Source: Algoriphagus mannitolivorans DSM 15301 (GTDB taxonomy: Bacteria > Bacteroidota > Bacteroidia > Cytophagales > Cyclobacteriaceae). Taken from it: a DNA stretch of 64,000 nt. Below are positions 1 to 8,386 of this stretch, piece by piece. The position numbers and the translations under genes are program-made. The stretch covers positions 434,001 to 498,000 of the forward strand of contig NZ_AUBV01000001.1 in assembly GCF_000429425.1 (NCBI RefSeq), given 5' to 3'. Each line of letters begins with the position of its first letter. The first letter of the stretch is position 1. The notes below the pieces were generated by a model. The model did no database searches. It saw nothing but the letters and a program-made list of their open reading frames with translations, and was not told the DNA's origin.

Positions 1-433
1 AATGTTCGGATAAATGAAAAAAAGAATTGGTCAGAAGTAAGTCCAAGGAGGCAAGATCACCCGGTTCATTTTCAGCTTGAGAAGCTTTGTTGGTTTCAAA
101 AGTCTTGAAATAAGCCTCAATCAGCGAAAGATTGTAATCCTCGGGATTGAATCCGTCATATTTGGATTGACGGATTTCAAACCTCATTTCATAGGCAAGT
201 TCCAACAATACCCCATTTTCTGACCAGATTTCTTCAAAATTCCTGTCAGCATAGAAGGCGAGGATTTTAGCTCCCGATCTTAGTTCTTTTCCGGCTACGA
301 TGATATTTTCTCCGGGTCTTTCATAATCCAGTTTTGCCCGAATCTGGTCGGTAACATCACTTGAGATCTCTTGAAAGCCAAAAGAAAAATTCACATAACT
401 CAGGAGAATAACCAAAACCAGAAAAATCCTCAT
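1..433 (-). CDS. L,D-transpeptidase (YcbB/LdtD type), N-terminal part, cut by the window edge
   Basis: The reading frame opens at an ATG at 433 and runs off the left edge, so only about 144 residues are visible. It starts with a hydrophobic signal peptide (residues 1-20, LVLVILLSYVNFSFG). The next part resembles the scaffold domain of YcbB-type L,D-transpeptidases: an FYxxRxFxxxW-like stretch (FYADRNFEEIW), then GFNPEDYNLSLIEAYF and a LDLLLTNSFFHLSEH segment. The catalytic YkuD domain with its cysteine would lie outside the window, so activity (3-3 peptidoglycan cross-linking in the periplasm) is inferred. It follows kdsA by only 13 bp on the same strand and is probably co-transcribed with the KDO genes as an envelope cluster. 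Confidence 0.75.
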   Translation of the reverse strand, partial: MRIFLVLVILLSYVNFSFGFQEISSDVTDQIRAKLDYERPGENIIVAGKELRSGAKILAFYADRNFEEIWSENGVLLELAYEMRFEIRQSKYDGFNPEDYNLSLIEAYFKTFETNKASQAENEPGDLASLDLLLTNSFFHLSEH

Positions 434-446
434 CGCTCGCTCTATT

Positions 447-1298
447 TTAAATCACTGAAAAGTCCTGATACTTTCTTCCTACCTCCCAAACTTCCTTGAG
501 CATGGCAATAAAATCGCCCATTCGATGCAAAGGAATCAAATTAGGACCATCACTGAGAGCTTTCGCTGGTTCAGGGTGGGTTTCAATGAAGAACCCGTCA
601 ATCCCCGTGGCGGCGGCAGCTCTTGCCAAAATCGGCGCAAATTCCCGCTGACCTCCACTGCTTCCACCTTGTCCACCAGGCTGCTGCACGGAGTGAGTGA
701 TGTCAAATACCACTGGAGCAAACTGACGCATAATCGGAAGCCCTCTCATGTCCACAACCAGATTGTGGTATCCCAAGGAAAAACCCCGCTCCGTCAAACA
801 TACATTTTCATTGCCCGTGGATCGGACTTTCTTCACTGCATACTGCATGTCTTCAGGGGCCATAAACTGCCCTCTTTTGATCTTAACAGCTTTTCCGGTA
901 TTTCCTGCGGCTAGCAAAAGATCAGTTTGTCGACAAAGAAAGGCCGGAATTTGAAGTACATCCACCACCTCTGCCACTTCTGCAGCTTGGTAACTTTCAT
1001 GAATATCGGTCACCAAGGGCACATCTAGAGCTTTACCTACCCGTTGCAATACTTCCAAGGATTTATCCATCCCTATACTTCGGAAAGACCCAGAAGAGGT
1101 ACGGTTTGCCTTATCGAAAGAGGCCTTGAACACATAAGAAAATCCATTTTCTTCGGCCCAAGCTTTCACTTGAGTTCCAATTTCCAAACAGATATCATAA
1201 CTCTCTACAGCACAGGGACCCGCAAAAAGCACGGGTTTTTCGGAACCGAGTACAATGCCTTCTCGGATATGCATCGGTTGGGTATTTCTATTCATCAT
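447..1298 (-). CDS. kdsA: 3-deoxy-8-phosphooctulonate (KDO-8-phosphate) synthase
   Basis: This enzyme condenses phosphoenolpyruvate with arabinose 5-phosphate to give KDO 8-phosphate, the first committed step to the KDO of the lipopolysaccharide inner core, in the cytoplasm. At 283 residues it has the usual KdsA length. Seen: the FAGPCAVES motif near residue 25, KASFDKANRTS, VTDIHE, LTERG and FDITHSVQQPGG. The cysteine of AGPC (Cys29) marks the metal-dependent class II enzymes; the metal-independent E. coli type has Asn there. Two consecutive Met codons (1298 and 1295) are possible starts. The start overlaps the end of kdsC by 11 bp, so the two are translated from one message. Confidence 0.95.
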   Translation of the reverse strand: MMNRNTQPMHIREGIVLGSEKPVLFAGPCAVESYDICLEIGTQVKAWAEENGFSYVFKASFDKANRTSSGSFRSIGMDKSLEVLQRVGKALDVPLVTDIHESYQAAEVAEVVDVLQIPAFLCRQTDLLLAAGNTGKAVKIKRGQFMAPEDMQYAVKKVRSTGNENVCLTERGFSLGYHNLVVDMRGLPIMRQFAPVVFDITHSVQQPGGQGGSSGGQREFAPILARAAAATGIDGFFIETHPEPAKALSDGPNLIPLHRMGDFIAMLKEVWEVGRKYQDFSVI

Positions 1299-1866
1299 TC
1301 TTCGGGATTAAGGATTCAATTAGGGGAATTAGATTGCCTCGCGAATGGAGTAAGATATCTCCGACTTCTCTGAAAACGCCTTTTCCACCGGCAAATAGAG
1401 AGGTATAATGAACTGCGGATTTAACGTAAGGCAAGGCGTCAGCAGGGGCAATCGAAAGTCCTACCCTCGTCAAGATAGGAAGATCAATCAGATCATCTCC
1501 GATGAAGGCGACTTCCTCAGGCTGGATTTCCATGGTTTCGAGTACTTCCTGGAGTTTTTTCCATTTGTCCTTGATCCCATGATAATGAAAATCAAACCTG
1601 AGTTCCTCACATCGATTTTGCACGACTTGGGAATCTCTTCCGGTAATCGCTCCGACCAGAACTTTATTTTTTCGAAGATGCTGGACAATCAAGCCATCCT
1701 TTACATTGTACTTTTTGTATTCGGTGCCAAAGTCGTCATAAATGATCCCTCCGTCAGTCAACACTCCATCAACATCTGTGATTAAGACTTTGATATTTTT
1801 TGCCCTTTCCCATATCTCTTCTGAAACATGGCTTAGATAGGCTTGAATTATTTTTTCTGTTTCCAT
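1288..1866 (-). CDS. kdsC: KDO-8-phosphate phosphatase, HAD family (KdsC-like)
   Basis: A 192-residue HAD-superfamily phosphatase, expected to dephosphorylate KDO 8-phosphate made by the adjacent KdsA. Motif I is DVDGVLTDGG with the nucleophile Asp31 and acid/base Asp33, motif II the TGR (ITGRDSQVV), and the Mg-binding GDD motif (FIGDDLIDLP) lies near residue 122. This cap-less C0 form with a D-x-D-GVLTDG signature is typical of KdsC. It overlaps kdsA at its 3' end (11 bp) and the upstream GNAT-nitrilase gene at its 5' end (19 bp), so all three are translationally linked. The assignment to KDO rather than another sugar phosphate rests on the pairing with kdsA. Confidence 0.9.
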   Translation of the reverse strand: METEKIIQAYLSHVSEEIWERAKNIKVLITDVDGVLTDGGIIYDDFGTEYKKYNVKDGLIVQHLRKNKVLVGAITGRDSQVVQNRCEELRFDFHYHGIKDKWKKLQEVLETMEIQPEEVAFIGDDLIDLPILTRVGLSIAPADALPYVKSAVHYTSLFAGGKGVFREVGDILLHSRGNLIPLIESLIPKNDE

Positions 1867-3389
1867 TGAATTGAATAAAGGTCCAGTCTTCGCTGTTCCA
1901 AATTTCTAACACTACCTGCTTTCCGCTGCTTGGTCAATAGATCCAAATCCACATCCGCCACGATGGTAGTTTCGGCATTTTCAGAGGCTTGGGCCACTAT
2001 CGAATCATGAGGGAAAGAAAAGTCAGAAGGAGAATAGATCGCTGCCTGGGAATATTGAATGTCCATGTTTTCAACTTTTGGCAGGTTACCCACCGAACCC
2101 GTGATGGCTACATAGCACTCGTTTTCTATAGCTCTGGATCGGGCACATGTATTGACGCGAAGGAAGGCGTTTTTGGTATCTGTCCAGAAAGGAACAAATA
2201 AAATATCCATGTCCTGCTCGGCCAGAATTCTCCCCAACTCCGGAAACTCCACATCATAGCAAATTAGAATTCCAATTCGACCAGCGTCTGTCTCAAACAC
2301 GTTGATTCCGTTACCTCCTTGAAGTCCCCAGTAAGCTTGCTCATCGGGGGTAATATGAAGCTTGTACTGCTTGTCCATCGTACCGTCACGACGGCAGAGG
2401 TAACTTACGTTTCTCAGTTTCTTCCCGTCATATTCAGGCATGGATCCTGCGATGATATTGACGTTATAAGATACCGCCAAATCACTCATCCTACTTACGA
2501 TTTCTTGGGTATAATCCGCCAAATTCCGGATCGCTTCGGAGGCATCCATGTCATTGAATTCGGCCAGCATAGGAGCATTGAAGAATTCCGGCAAAAGGCA
2601 AAAGTCTGATTTGTAGCCAGAAACTGTATCCACAAAAAACTCCACCTGCTGCATCAAATCGTCCACGTTGGAAAAGCGGCGCATTTTCCACTGGACCAAT
2701 CCGAGTCGAACGATGGATTTCTTGTTTCCGATGAGTTTTTCGTCTTTCTCATAGTAAATATTGATCCACTCCAAAAGAGTCGCATAAGCCCGTGAATCAG
2801 TATCGTCCGGCAGGTATTTGGTAATTACTTTACGAACGTGGAATTCATTGGCCAGCTGAAAAGACAATACAGGATCAAATATTTCCCGGTTTTTCACCAG
2901 ATCAATATATTTCCGCGGAGTCATCTCATCGGCATACTTGGAGTAGCCTGGGATTCTGCCACCTGCAATGATGGAGCGGAGATTTAGGTTTTCACAAAGC
3001 TCCTTTCGGGCATCATATAGACGTCGCCCAAGACGCATCCCGCGGTATTCGGCATGTACAAAAATATCGGTACCATACAGGGTATCTCCCTCCGGATCAT
3101 GGGTATTAAACTTCCCATATCCAGTGATTTCATCGTAAGTATGGTTATCACCAAATCTTGCATAGTCCACAATGATGGATAGGGCAGCTGCAATCACCTT
3201 TCCGTTATCTTCAATACAGATCTGGCCTTCAGGAAATGCCTTCAGTTGGTTTTTGAGTTCTTCTTTAGACCAAGCACCACCCTGATTTCTGTAGATAGAA
3301 ACCATGATTTCTCGGATGTCTTCGTAATCCGAGAGCTTGATATTTCTTAATCTGAGCCGGTGCTCTAATTCTTCTCTATGTTTACTCAT
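1848..3389 (-). CDS. GNAT acetyltransferase fused to carbon-nitrogen hydrolase (nitrilase superfamily)
   Basis: A 513-residue two-domain protein. Residues about 12-210 form a GNAT fold, with an acetyl-CoA loop-like stretch EYRGMRLGRRLYDARKE near 114-130. Residues about 225-513 form a nitrilase-superfamily amidase with the full Glu-Lys-Cys triad: E268 in LLPEFF, K343 in YKLHITPDE, C377 in LICYDVEFPE. The substrate is not known. Such fusions occur widely in bacteria; an N-acylated amine as intermediate is plausible but inferred. It sits first in the kdsC-kdsA run, with 19 bp overlap to kdsC, although no link to KDO synthesis is obvious. The 185-bp gap upstream, shared with the divergent mscS-like gene, must hold its promoter. 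Confidence 0.9.
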   Translation of the reverse strand: MSKHREELEHRLRLRNIKLSDYEDIREIMVSIYRNQGGAWSKEELKNQLKAFPEGQICIEDNGKVIAAALSIIVDYARFGDNHTYDEITGYGKFNTHDPEGDTLYGTDIFVHAEYRGMRLGRRLYDARKELCENLNLRSIIAGGRIPGYSKYADEMTPRKYIDLVKNREIFDPVLSFQLANEFHVRKVITKYLPDDTDSRAYATLLEWINIYYEKDEKLIGNKKSIVRLGLVQWKMRRFSNVDDLMQQVEFFVDTVSGYKSDFCLLPEFFNAPMLAEFNDMDASEAIRNLADYTQEIVSRMSDLAVSYNVNIIAGSMPEYDGKKLRNVSYLCRRDGTMDKQYKLHITPDEQAYWGLQGGNGINVFETDAGRIGILICYDVEFPELGRILAEQDMDILFVPFWTDTKNAFLRVNTCARSRAIENECYVAITGSVGNLPKVENMDIQYSQAAIYSPSDFSFPHDSIVAQASENAETTIVADVDLDLLTKQRKAGSVRNLEQRRLDLYSIQWKQKK

Positions 3390-3574
3390 GCCTCAAAATT
3401 AGGGAAATCAATCAATTGTTTTAAAACTAAGAAAGCTTAGTCTGTCAATCCAAATTATATTTTGATCAAAAGTTTTATTTCAAATAAAATAAATAATCAA
3501 CCTCTTGATCATTCATTTTTTAGATATATTCTTGCGTTGAATCTGCAAGTTCAACTTATTCTTGAGATCAAAAC

Positions 3575-4450
3575 ATGAAGGAGCAAAACGATTTCTGGGC
3601 TTGGTTTGAAAATATTTTAAACCAAAACATATTCACCCTTGGCGAATCCAAATTGACTGTCGGACTCATTTTGACTTTGGCGGTTTCATTCACCCTGTTA
3701 TTTGTAATATCTGAGTGGATAAGGAAAATATTGGTCAAAAAGATCCTCATGAAGCGCCAAGTAGAGGTGGGCACACGAGAATCTATCGGAACTATTGTCA
3801 AATACATCATCATTCTGGCCGGTATTTTTTCCATTCTCCAGACCAATGGAATTGATTTAAGTGCCTTTGGAGTATTGGCGGGAGCAATCGGTGTAGGTAT
3901 TGGTTTTGGTCTCCAAAATATCACCAACAACTTTATTTCCGGGCTTATCATCCTTTTGGAACAACCCATCAAAGTCGGTGATCGGATTGAAGTCGGAGAG
4001 GTGAATGGAGATGTAATTAAGATCTCCGGAAGATCTACCACCATTCTTACCAATGACAACATCAGTATCATCGTTCCAAACAGCCAGTTCATTGACAGTC
4101 AAGTCATCAATTGGTCTCACAATGAACACCGGGTGAGGTTTAACTTTCCGGTAGGAGTCTCCTACAAGGAAGACCCTCAGAAAGTGAAGAGAATTCTTCT
4201 GGAGGTTTCGGAGGCCAATTCAGGAGTCCTGAAATTCCCGGAGCCGGATGTGCTTTTTGACAGCTACGGTGATAATAGTATTAATTTCAACCTTCGGGTT
4301 TGGACAACAGAATATGTTAACAAACCCAAGGTGCTTAAGAGTCAGTTGTATTATGAGATCTTCAAGAGATTTGGGGAAGAAAACGTGGAGATCCCATTCC
4401 CACAACGAGATTTGCACTTGAAATCAGGGTTCGAAAAATTGAAAAATTAG
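3575..4450 (+). CDS. small-conductance mechanosensitive channel, MscS family
   Basis: An inner-membrane channel of 291 residues, close to the minimal MscS size, that should open under membrane tension and release solutes on hypo-osmotic shock. Three hydrophobic segments are visible (about residues 23-43, 64-83 and 87-115). The third carries the glycine/alanine-rich pore helix, FGVLAGAIGVGIGFGLQNITNNFISGLIILLEQPIKVGD, which is the family hallmark. The MscS beta domain follows (VEVNGDV-ISGRSTTILTNDNISIIVPNSQF), then the cytoplasmic vestibule domain. The ATG at 3575 starts a run MKEQNDFWAWFENIL. It is divergent from the GNAT-nitrilase gene and followed 50 bp later by an outer-membrane protein gene that has its own promoter. 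Confidence 0.93.
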   Translation: MKEQNDFWAWFENILNQNIFTLGESKLTVGLILTLAVSFTLLFVISEWIRKILVKKILMKRQVEVGTRESIGTIVKYIIILAGIFSILQTNGIDLSAFGVLAGAIGVGIGFGLQNITNNFISGLIILLEQPIKVGDRIEVGEVNGDVIKISGRSTTILTNDNISIIVPNSQFIDSQVINWSHNEHRVRFNFPVGVSYKEDPQKVKRILLEVSEANSGVLKFPEPDVLFDSYGDNSINFNLRVWTTEYVNKPKVLKSQLYYEIFKRFGEENVEIPFPQRDLHLKSGFEKLKN

Positions 4451-4470
4451 GTAAATTTTCGATAGTTTTG
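4439..4470 (+). promoter_or_regulatory. Bacteroidota-type promoter TTG-N21-TAGTTTTG
   Basis: TTG at 4439-4441 (inside the last codons of the mscS-like gene) and TAGTTTTG at 4463-4470 are separated by 21 bp, matching the TTG-N19-21-TAnnTTTG consensus of Bacteroidota sigma factor promoters. It places transcription start near 4477 and supports the ATG at 4501, rather than 4483 or the TTG at 4468, as the start of the next gene. Confidence 0.6.
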
Positions 4471-4500
4471 GAGGTAGGGGAGATGATTACCCGGTTGATA

Positions 4501-5436
4501 ATGAAAAGATTACTAATTATTATTTTTTTAATTGGTGGTTTGGAACTCCAAGCCCAGAGCTTTTATCGGTATAGATTTGAGGAGCCATGGTCTATATCTG
4601 CCGGGATTGGCCCCACCCAATATTTTGGCGAATTGTATTCTTTTTGGAAATACAATGAAGGCATACAGCCAGATTACAATGCCAACTTTGCTTTCAATTA
4701 CATCTTTGGAACCCACCTTAAAGCCCGAGGAGAATTCACCTATTATCAAATTTCCGGTCAGGATCCCCCTTCCGATCCGAGAGCATTCAGAACTCCAAGA
4801 GACCTTCATTTCCGGGCTAGAAACTGGGAGGTAGCCGGAATTGTGGAGTATTACTGGCATCCCATCAAGCTAAACAACATTACGCGCCACCTCTGGAATC
4901 CTTATATATTTTTCGGAGTTGGGATGTCTACCAATAATCCACAGGCAAGGCTGGATAAAAACGACAACACCTCCTGGGTAGATCTACGGCCTTATCAACT
5001 GGAAAACAATCCCTATGAGAAATACATCATCGTATTCCCAATGGGCCTAGGCTTCAAATACAAGCTCAATGTGTACATGGACTTCAAATTTGAAGGAAAT
5101 TATAGATATACATTGACCGACTACATGGATGACATTTCGGCCTACAATGTCAGTGAGTTTTATCTTGACCTGGTGGAAGACTATGTAAACGGAACCAACC
5201 CTGACAGACTTCGACTGGCCATTCGGAATCCTAGTTTTTTATTGGACAACGGCGAACCGGACGTTCAAAAGATTTTGGATAACAGGGGCAGAATCCGTAG
5301 AGGATCAGGACTTACCCATAGATATGACGGATACCTCACCTTCAACGCGGGGGTAGAAATCTTCCTATCCAGAGATATTTTTGATAACTGGATTTTCAGA
5401 AATCGTATTTACGAAAAGAGGTTTAGATTCTGGTAA
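4501..5436 (+). CDS. outer-membrane beta-barrel protein (DUF6089-like)
   Basis: About 311 residues from the ATG at 4501. That start gives a clean signal peptide (MKRLLIIIFLIGGLELQAQS, probable cleavage after AQA/Q) and lies about 30 bp behind a promoter match; an in-frame ATG at 4483 would be almost leaderless. The mature protein is rich in aromatic residues in alternating pattern (ARGEFTYYQISG, EVAGIVEYYWHP, MGLGFKYKLNVYMDFKFEGNYRYTLTDY), as expected of an outer-membrane barrel, and ends with an aromatic residue (RFRFW). It resembles Bacteroidota proteins annotated DUF6089 or outer-membrane beta-barrel. Function unknown. Confidence 0.75.
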   Translation: MKRLLIIIFLIGGLELQAQSFYRYRFEEPWSISAGIGPTQYFGELYSFWKYNEGIQPDYNANFAFNYIFGTHLKARGEFTYYQISGQDPPSDPRAFRTPRDLHFRARNWEVAGIVEYYWHPIKLNNITRHLWNPYIFFGVGMSTNNPQARLDKNDNTSWVDLRPYQLENNPYEKYIIVFPMGLGFKYKLNVYMDFKFEGNYRYTLTDYMDDISAYNVSEFYLDLVEDYVNGTNPDRLRLAIRNPSFLLDNGEPDVQKILDNRGRIRRGSGLTHRYDGYLTFNAGVEIFLSRDIFDNWIFRNRIYEKRFRFW

Positions 5437-5444
5437 GAAAGAAA

Positions 5445-5476
5445 AAGAGCCGCCAGAAAAACATTCGGCAGCTCTT
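5445..5476 (-). terminator. hairpin terminator in a convergent gap
   Basis: AAGAGCCGCC and GGCAGCTCTT pair with one mismatch around a 12-nt loop. On the minus strand the stem is followed by TTTTTCTTTCTT, so it best serves the universal stress gene; the plus strand side (TTATATTA) is weaker but may also stop the outer-membrane gene. Confidence 0.6.
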
Positions 5477-5492
5477 ATATTACCCTGAAAAA

Positions 5493-6320
5493 TTATTCTC
5501 CATTAATGCTGAGTACTCCAAATTCAGATTTGAAAATCAATGTCTCTGTAGTTCCGATCATGTAAGCAGAGCTAGAGACTTTAGGTCTAGCTGCCAGAGA
5601 AACAAGATTGATCCCTTTTCTTTCGCAGAATTCCAAGATACCTTCTTCGGCCTCCTTGTGATTATAGATGTGTCTATGAATCACAAATTGCTCATATCCT
5701 TTGGCAAAGGCAGCCATTTTCTCATCAGATTCGGAAGAATTGGTGAAGTGTTCAGGAGTATTGACAAAGAGCAAATGAATGGAAGATTTAAAAGCCTTGG
5801 CCAGGGGAAGGATCTTTTCAAAGGCTTTCTTTCCGGAATTATCAAATACTGTGGCGAATGCGATTTTACGGAAGGCATTTCCATCCAACTCTTTTTTGAT
5901 TGCCAATACAGGGCAGTGAGCTTTTCTTAGCACCTTTTGAAGGTTTGAGCCTATGAATTTTCCTTCCTCATATCCTTTGCCATAGGCACCGAGCACCAGA
6001 ATATCGGCTTTATGTTGATCGGCAACACGGACAATCTGCTCGTGAGGAACTCCAATTTTCACCACAGCCTCAATCGGGGCTTTAGCAGGAGCCACAGACC
6101 GGATATATTTAGGAAGGACTTCCAAGGCTTCCTCACGCTCTTCAATCAAGTCAGGGTGCTTGTTTTTTGCCTCTTCAGGCAGCAAGTCCCAATCAATTTC
6201 AGAAGGGATCACGGACACGCACAGAATCCTTGCCCCAGTTTTGGTGCTGATTCTTTGGGCTGTTTTCAAAGCTTCAAGTGAATAGCTGGAAAAATCAAAT
6301 GGAACAACGATGGTTTTCAT
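5493..6320 (-). CDS. universal stress protein with two UspA domains
   Basis: About 275 residues from the ATG at 6320 (MKTIVVPFDFSSYS), the usual UspA opening; an upstream in-frame start would add an atypical MATWGCTKTLKA. There are two Usp repeats, about residues 1-145 and 147-275. The first ends with the nucleotide-binding-like motif LGAYGKGYEEGKFIGSNLQKVLRKAHCPVLAIKK (G-2x-G-9x-G with ST replaced by N). The second is more diverged (ASSAYMIGTTETLIFKSEFGVLSI). Tandem Usp proteins are cytoplasmic stress proteins common in Bacteroidota; ligand and trigger cannot be read from sequence. Confidence 0.9.
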   Translation of the reverse strand: MKTIVVPFDFSSYSLEALKTAQRISTKTGARILCVSVIPSEIDWDLLPEEAKNKHPDLIEEREEALEVLPKYIRSVAPAKAPIEAVVKIGVPHEQIVRVADQHKADILVLGAYGKGYEEGKFIGSNLQKVLRKAHCPVLAIKKELDGNAFRKIAFATVFDNSGKKAFEKILPLAKAFKSSIHLLFVNTPEHFTNSSESDEKMAAFAKGYEQFVIHRHIYNHKEAEEGILEFCERKGINLVSLAARPKVSSSAYMIGTTETLIFKSEFGVLSINGE

Positions 6321-6372
6321 GGCTTTCAGGGTTTTTGTACATCCCCAAGTTGCCAATAAAATCTAAAAAATA

Positions 6373-6390
6373 AGGTGTGAAAAATCACCT
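6373..6390 (-). terminator. weak hairpin downstream of the GNAT gene
   Basis: AGGTG and CACCT form a 5-bp stem around an 8-nt loop; on the minus strand it is followed by TATTTTTTAG. It lies between the end of the GNAT gene and the start of the universal stress gene, both minus. The stem is short, so an operator is an alternative reading. Confidence 0.35.
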
Positions 6391-6422
6391 CAAAAAATGA
6401 CAAATATTAGGTTTTCAGGACA

Positions 6423-6884
6423 TTACAATACCAAAATCATCTTGACATCACATCGTCCATAGGGGTTGCAACCGACCTCAACCTGCTTGAAACCCAGTTT
6501 TTGATACAATCTCAGGGCCGATTCAAGTTTAGTACTGGAATAAAGCTCCATACTGGAAAACCCGAGTTCTTTTGCTTTTTGAATGATGGATTCTCCCAAA
6601 ATCATCCCTACTCCTTTCCCCTGAGCCGAGGGTTTCACCCCCATTTTGATCATTTCGCAGGAGTTTTCTCCATGAGGAACTAAAGCAACTGTGCCGACAA
6701 TATCGTCCTCAATTTGTGCAAAAATGATTTCGCCACCCTTGTTTAGAATTGAATCTTCAGGATTTTCAAGTTGAGCCAAATCAAAGGGTTCAAGCGAAAA
6801 ATATTGGCTCACCCATTCCTTGTTGATTGATTCAAAATGAGGTTTGAGATCCGGACTGAAAGGTATAATTTCTACACTCGCCAT
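6423..6884 (-). CDS. GNAT family N-acetyltransferase
   Basis: About 153 residues from the ATG at 6884 (MASVEIIPFSPDLKPHFESINKEWVSQYF), preferred over a 23-residue longer frame because the shorter start aligns with the usual beginning of the fold. The acetyl-CoA binding motif is seen as KMGVKPSAQGKGVGMILGESIIQKAKELGF (R/Q-x-x-G-x-G/A), followed by ELYSSTKLESALRLYQKLGFKQV. The substrate is unknown. It is divergent from the RidA gene with about 70 bp between starts. Confidence 0.88.
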   Translation of the reverse strand: MASVEIIPFSPDLKPHFESINKEWVSQYFSLEPFDLAQLENPEDSILNKGGEIIFAQIEDDIVGTVALVPHGENSCEMIKMGVKPSAQGKGVGMILGESIIQKAKELGFSSMELYSSTKLESALRLYQKLGFKQVEVGCNPYGRCDVKMILVL

Positions 6885-6954
6885 TTTTTGGAGAATTTTT
6901 CGGCAGGAAAAATACTGAGAATGCCTTAGCTTAGAAGAATAAAAGTAAGGCAAA

Positions 6955-7470
6955 ATGAAAAAAATCTATCTCCTCCCCTTCCTGTTCCTCTGTTTTCTTG
7001 CTTTTTCCAAGGTAAAAGCCCAAACCCCTGAGGAAAAATTAAAACAGCTTGGCCTTGAATTGCCTGAAGTCAGCCAGCCTATGGCAAATTATGTGAAGTG
7101 GAAGCAGGTGGGTAACCTTCTTTTTTTGGCCGGAAACGGTCCGGATATGTTTGGCAAAGTCGGGGAAGACCTGACTCCTGAGCAGGGCTATGAAGCCGCA
7201 AGACTCACCGGTTTAGAAATTATCGCAGTGCTCAAAGCGGCTACTGGTGACCTCAGCCGAATCAAACAATTTGTCAAAGTGCTAGGCATGGTAAATTCAG
7301 CTCCTGACTTTACCGGACATCCCAGAGTAATCAATGGCTTTTCAGATCTGATGGTAGAGGTCTTTGGGGAAAAAGGCAAGCATGCACGATCCGCGGTCGG
7401 AGTTGCAGCCCTACCAAATAACATCGCGGTAGAGATCGAGGTGATTGTGGAACTGGAGGAGCAGAAGTAG
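6955..7470 (+). CDS. exported RidA/YjgF family protein
   Basis: 171 residues with a signal peptide (MKKIYLLPFLFLCFLAFSKVKAQT, cleavage likely after KAQ), then a single RidA domain. Typical RidA proteins are cytoplasmic enamine/imine deaminases of about 130 residues, so export is the unusual feature. The conserved arginine of the active site is present in KHARSAVGVAALPNNIAVEIEVIVEL. Export suggests a periplasmic or surface role, which is not established. The TAG stop codon is also the first three bases of the 298-bp tandem repeat that follows. Confidence 0.88.
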   Translation: MKKIYLLPFLFLCFLAFSKVKAQTPEEKLKQLGLELPEVSQPMANYVKWKQVGNLLFLAGNGPDMFGKVGEDLTPEQGYEAARLTGLEIIAVLKAATGDLSRIKQFVKVLGMVNSAPDFTGHPRVINGFSDLMVEVFGEKGKHARSAVGVAALPNNIAVEIEVIVELEEQK

Positions 7471-8327
7471 GCAGTTTTCAGCTTTTCAGTCTTAGCACCA
7501 GTCTGACCTGTAAGCAGGAAGCATCCTTTTTTCAAAGAAATCCGCTGGTTGCTGCGACTTTTACTGCGCCAATCTGCAGGAACTTAATCAATAGGCAATG
7601 GGCAAAAGACAAAAAGTAAAAGCTTTTGGATTTATCGATCTGCGGAAATCTGCGATTTTTTCTGCACCAATCTGCGGGAAATTTAATCTGTGAAAATCTG
7701 AAATTTTGATCAGTGAGAATCTGTGGGATAGGAGACAGCATTTGGGGATCAGTCATCAGTCTCAGTAGGCAGTTTTCAGGTTTTCAGTCTTAGCACCAGT
7801 CTGACCTGTAAGCAGGGAGCATCCTTTTTTCAAAGAAATCCACTGGTTGCTGCGACTTTTACTGCGCCAATCTGCAGGAACTTAATCAATAGGCAATGGG
7901 CAAAAGACAAGAAGTAAAAGCTTTTGGATTTATAGATCTGCGAAAATCTGTGATTTTTTTCTGCACTAATCTGCGGGAAATTTAATCTGTGAAAATCTGA
8001 AATTTTGATCCGTGAGAATCTGTGGGATAGGAGACAGCATTTGGGGATCAGTCATTAGTCTCAGTAGGCAGTTTTCAGGTTTTCAGTCTTAGCACCAGTC
8101 TGACCTGTAAGCAGGAAGCATCCTTTTTTCAAAGAAATCCGCTGGTTGCTGCGACTTTTACTGCGCCAATCTGCAGGAACTTAATCAATAGGCAATGGGC
8201 AAAAGACAAAAAGTAAAAGCTTTTGGATTTATAGATCTGCGGAAATCTGCGATTTTTTCTGCACTAATCTGCGGGAAATTTAATCTGCGAAAATCTGAAA
8301 TTTTGATCCGTGAGAATCTGTGGGAGA
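7468..8327. repeat. 298-bp tandem repeat, nearly three copies
   Basis: Copies begin at 7468, 7766 and 8065 (period 298-299 bp); the third stops near 8327, about 263 bp in. Copies differ by only a few substitutions (for example GGAAGC/GGGAGC, CGCTGG/CACTGG, TCTGCGG/TCTGCGA). Each unit contains many short AATCTGCG/AATCTGTG words (ATCTGCGGAAATCTGCG), a text often seen between Bacteroidota genes. No credible reading frame runs through the units. The array fills the whole gap between the exported RidA gene and the LexA-like gene. Confidence 0.95.
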
Positions 8328-8386
8328 TAAATGGATTTAGGCAGTGATTTGACAATTGATCATTTTTTTGGAGGATTGAAAATTAC

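Noticed and set aside
7532..7756. Reading frame inside the 298-bp repeat
   Set aside because: It is not kept open in the other repeat copies and its sequence is low-complexity from the AATCTGCG words.
7468..8327. Tandem repeat considered as a CRISPR array
   Set aside because: The unit is 298 bp with no short repeat-spacer alternation, and no cas gene is nearby.
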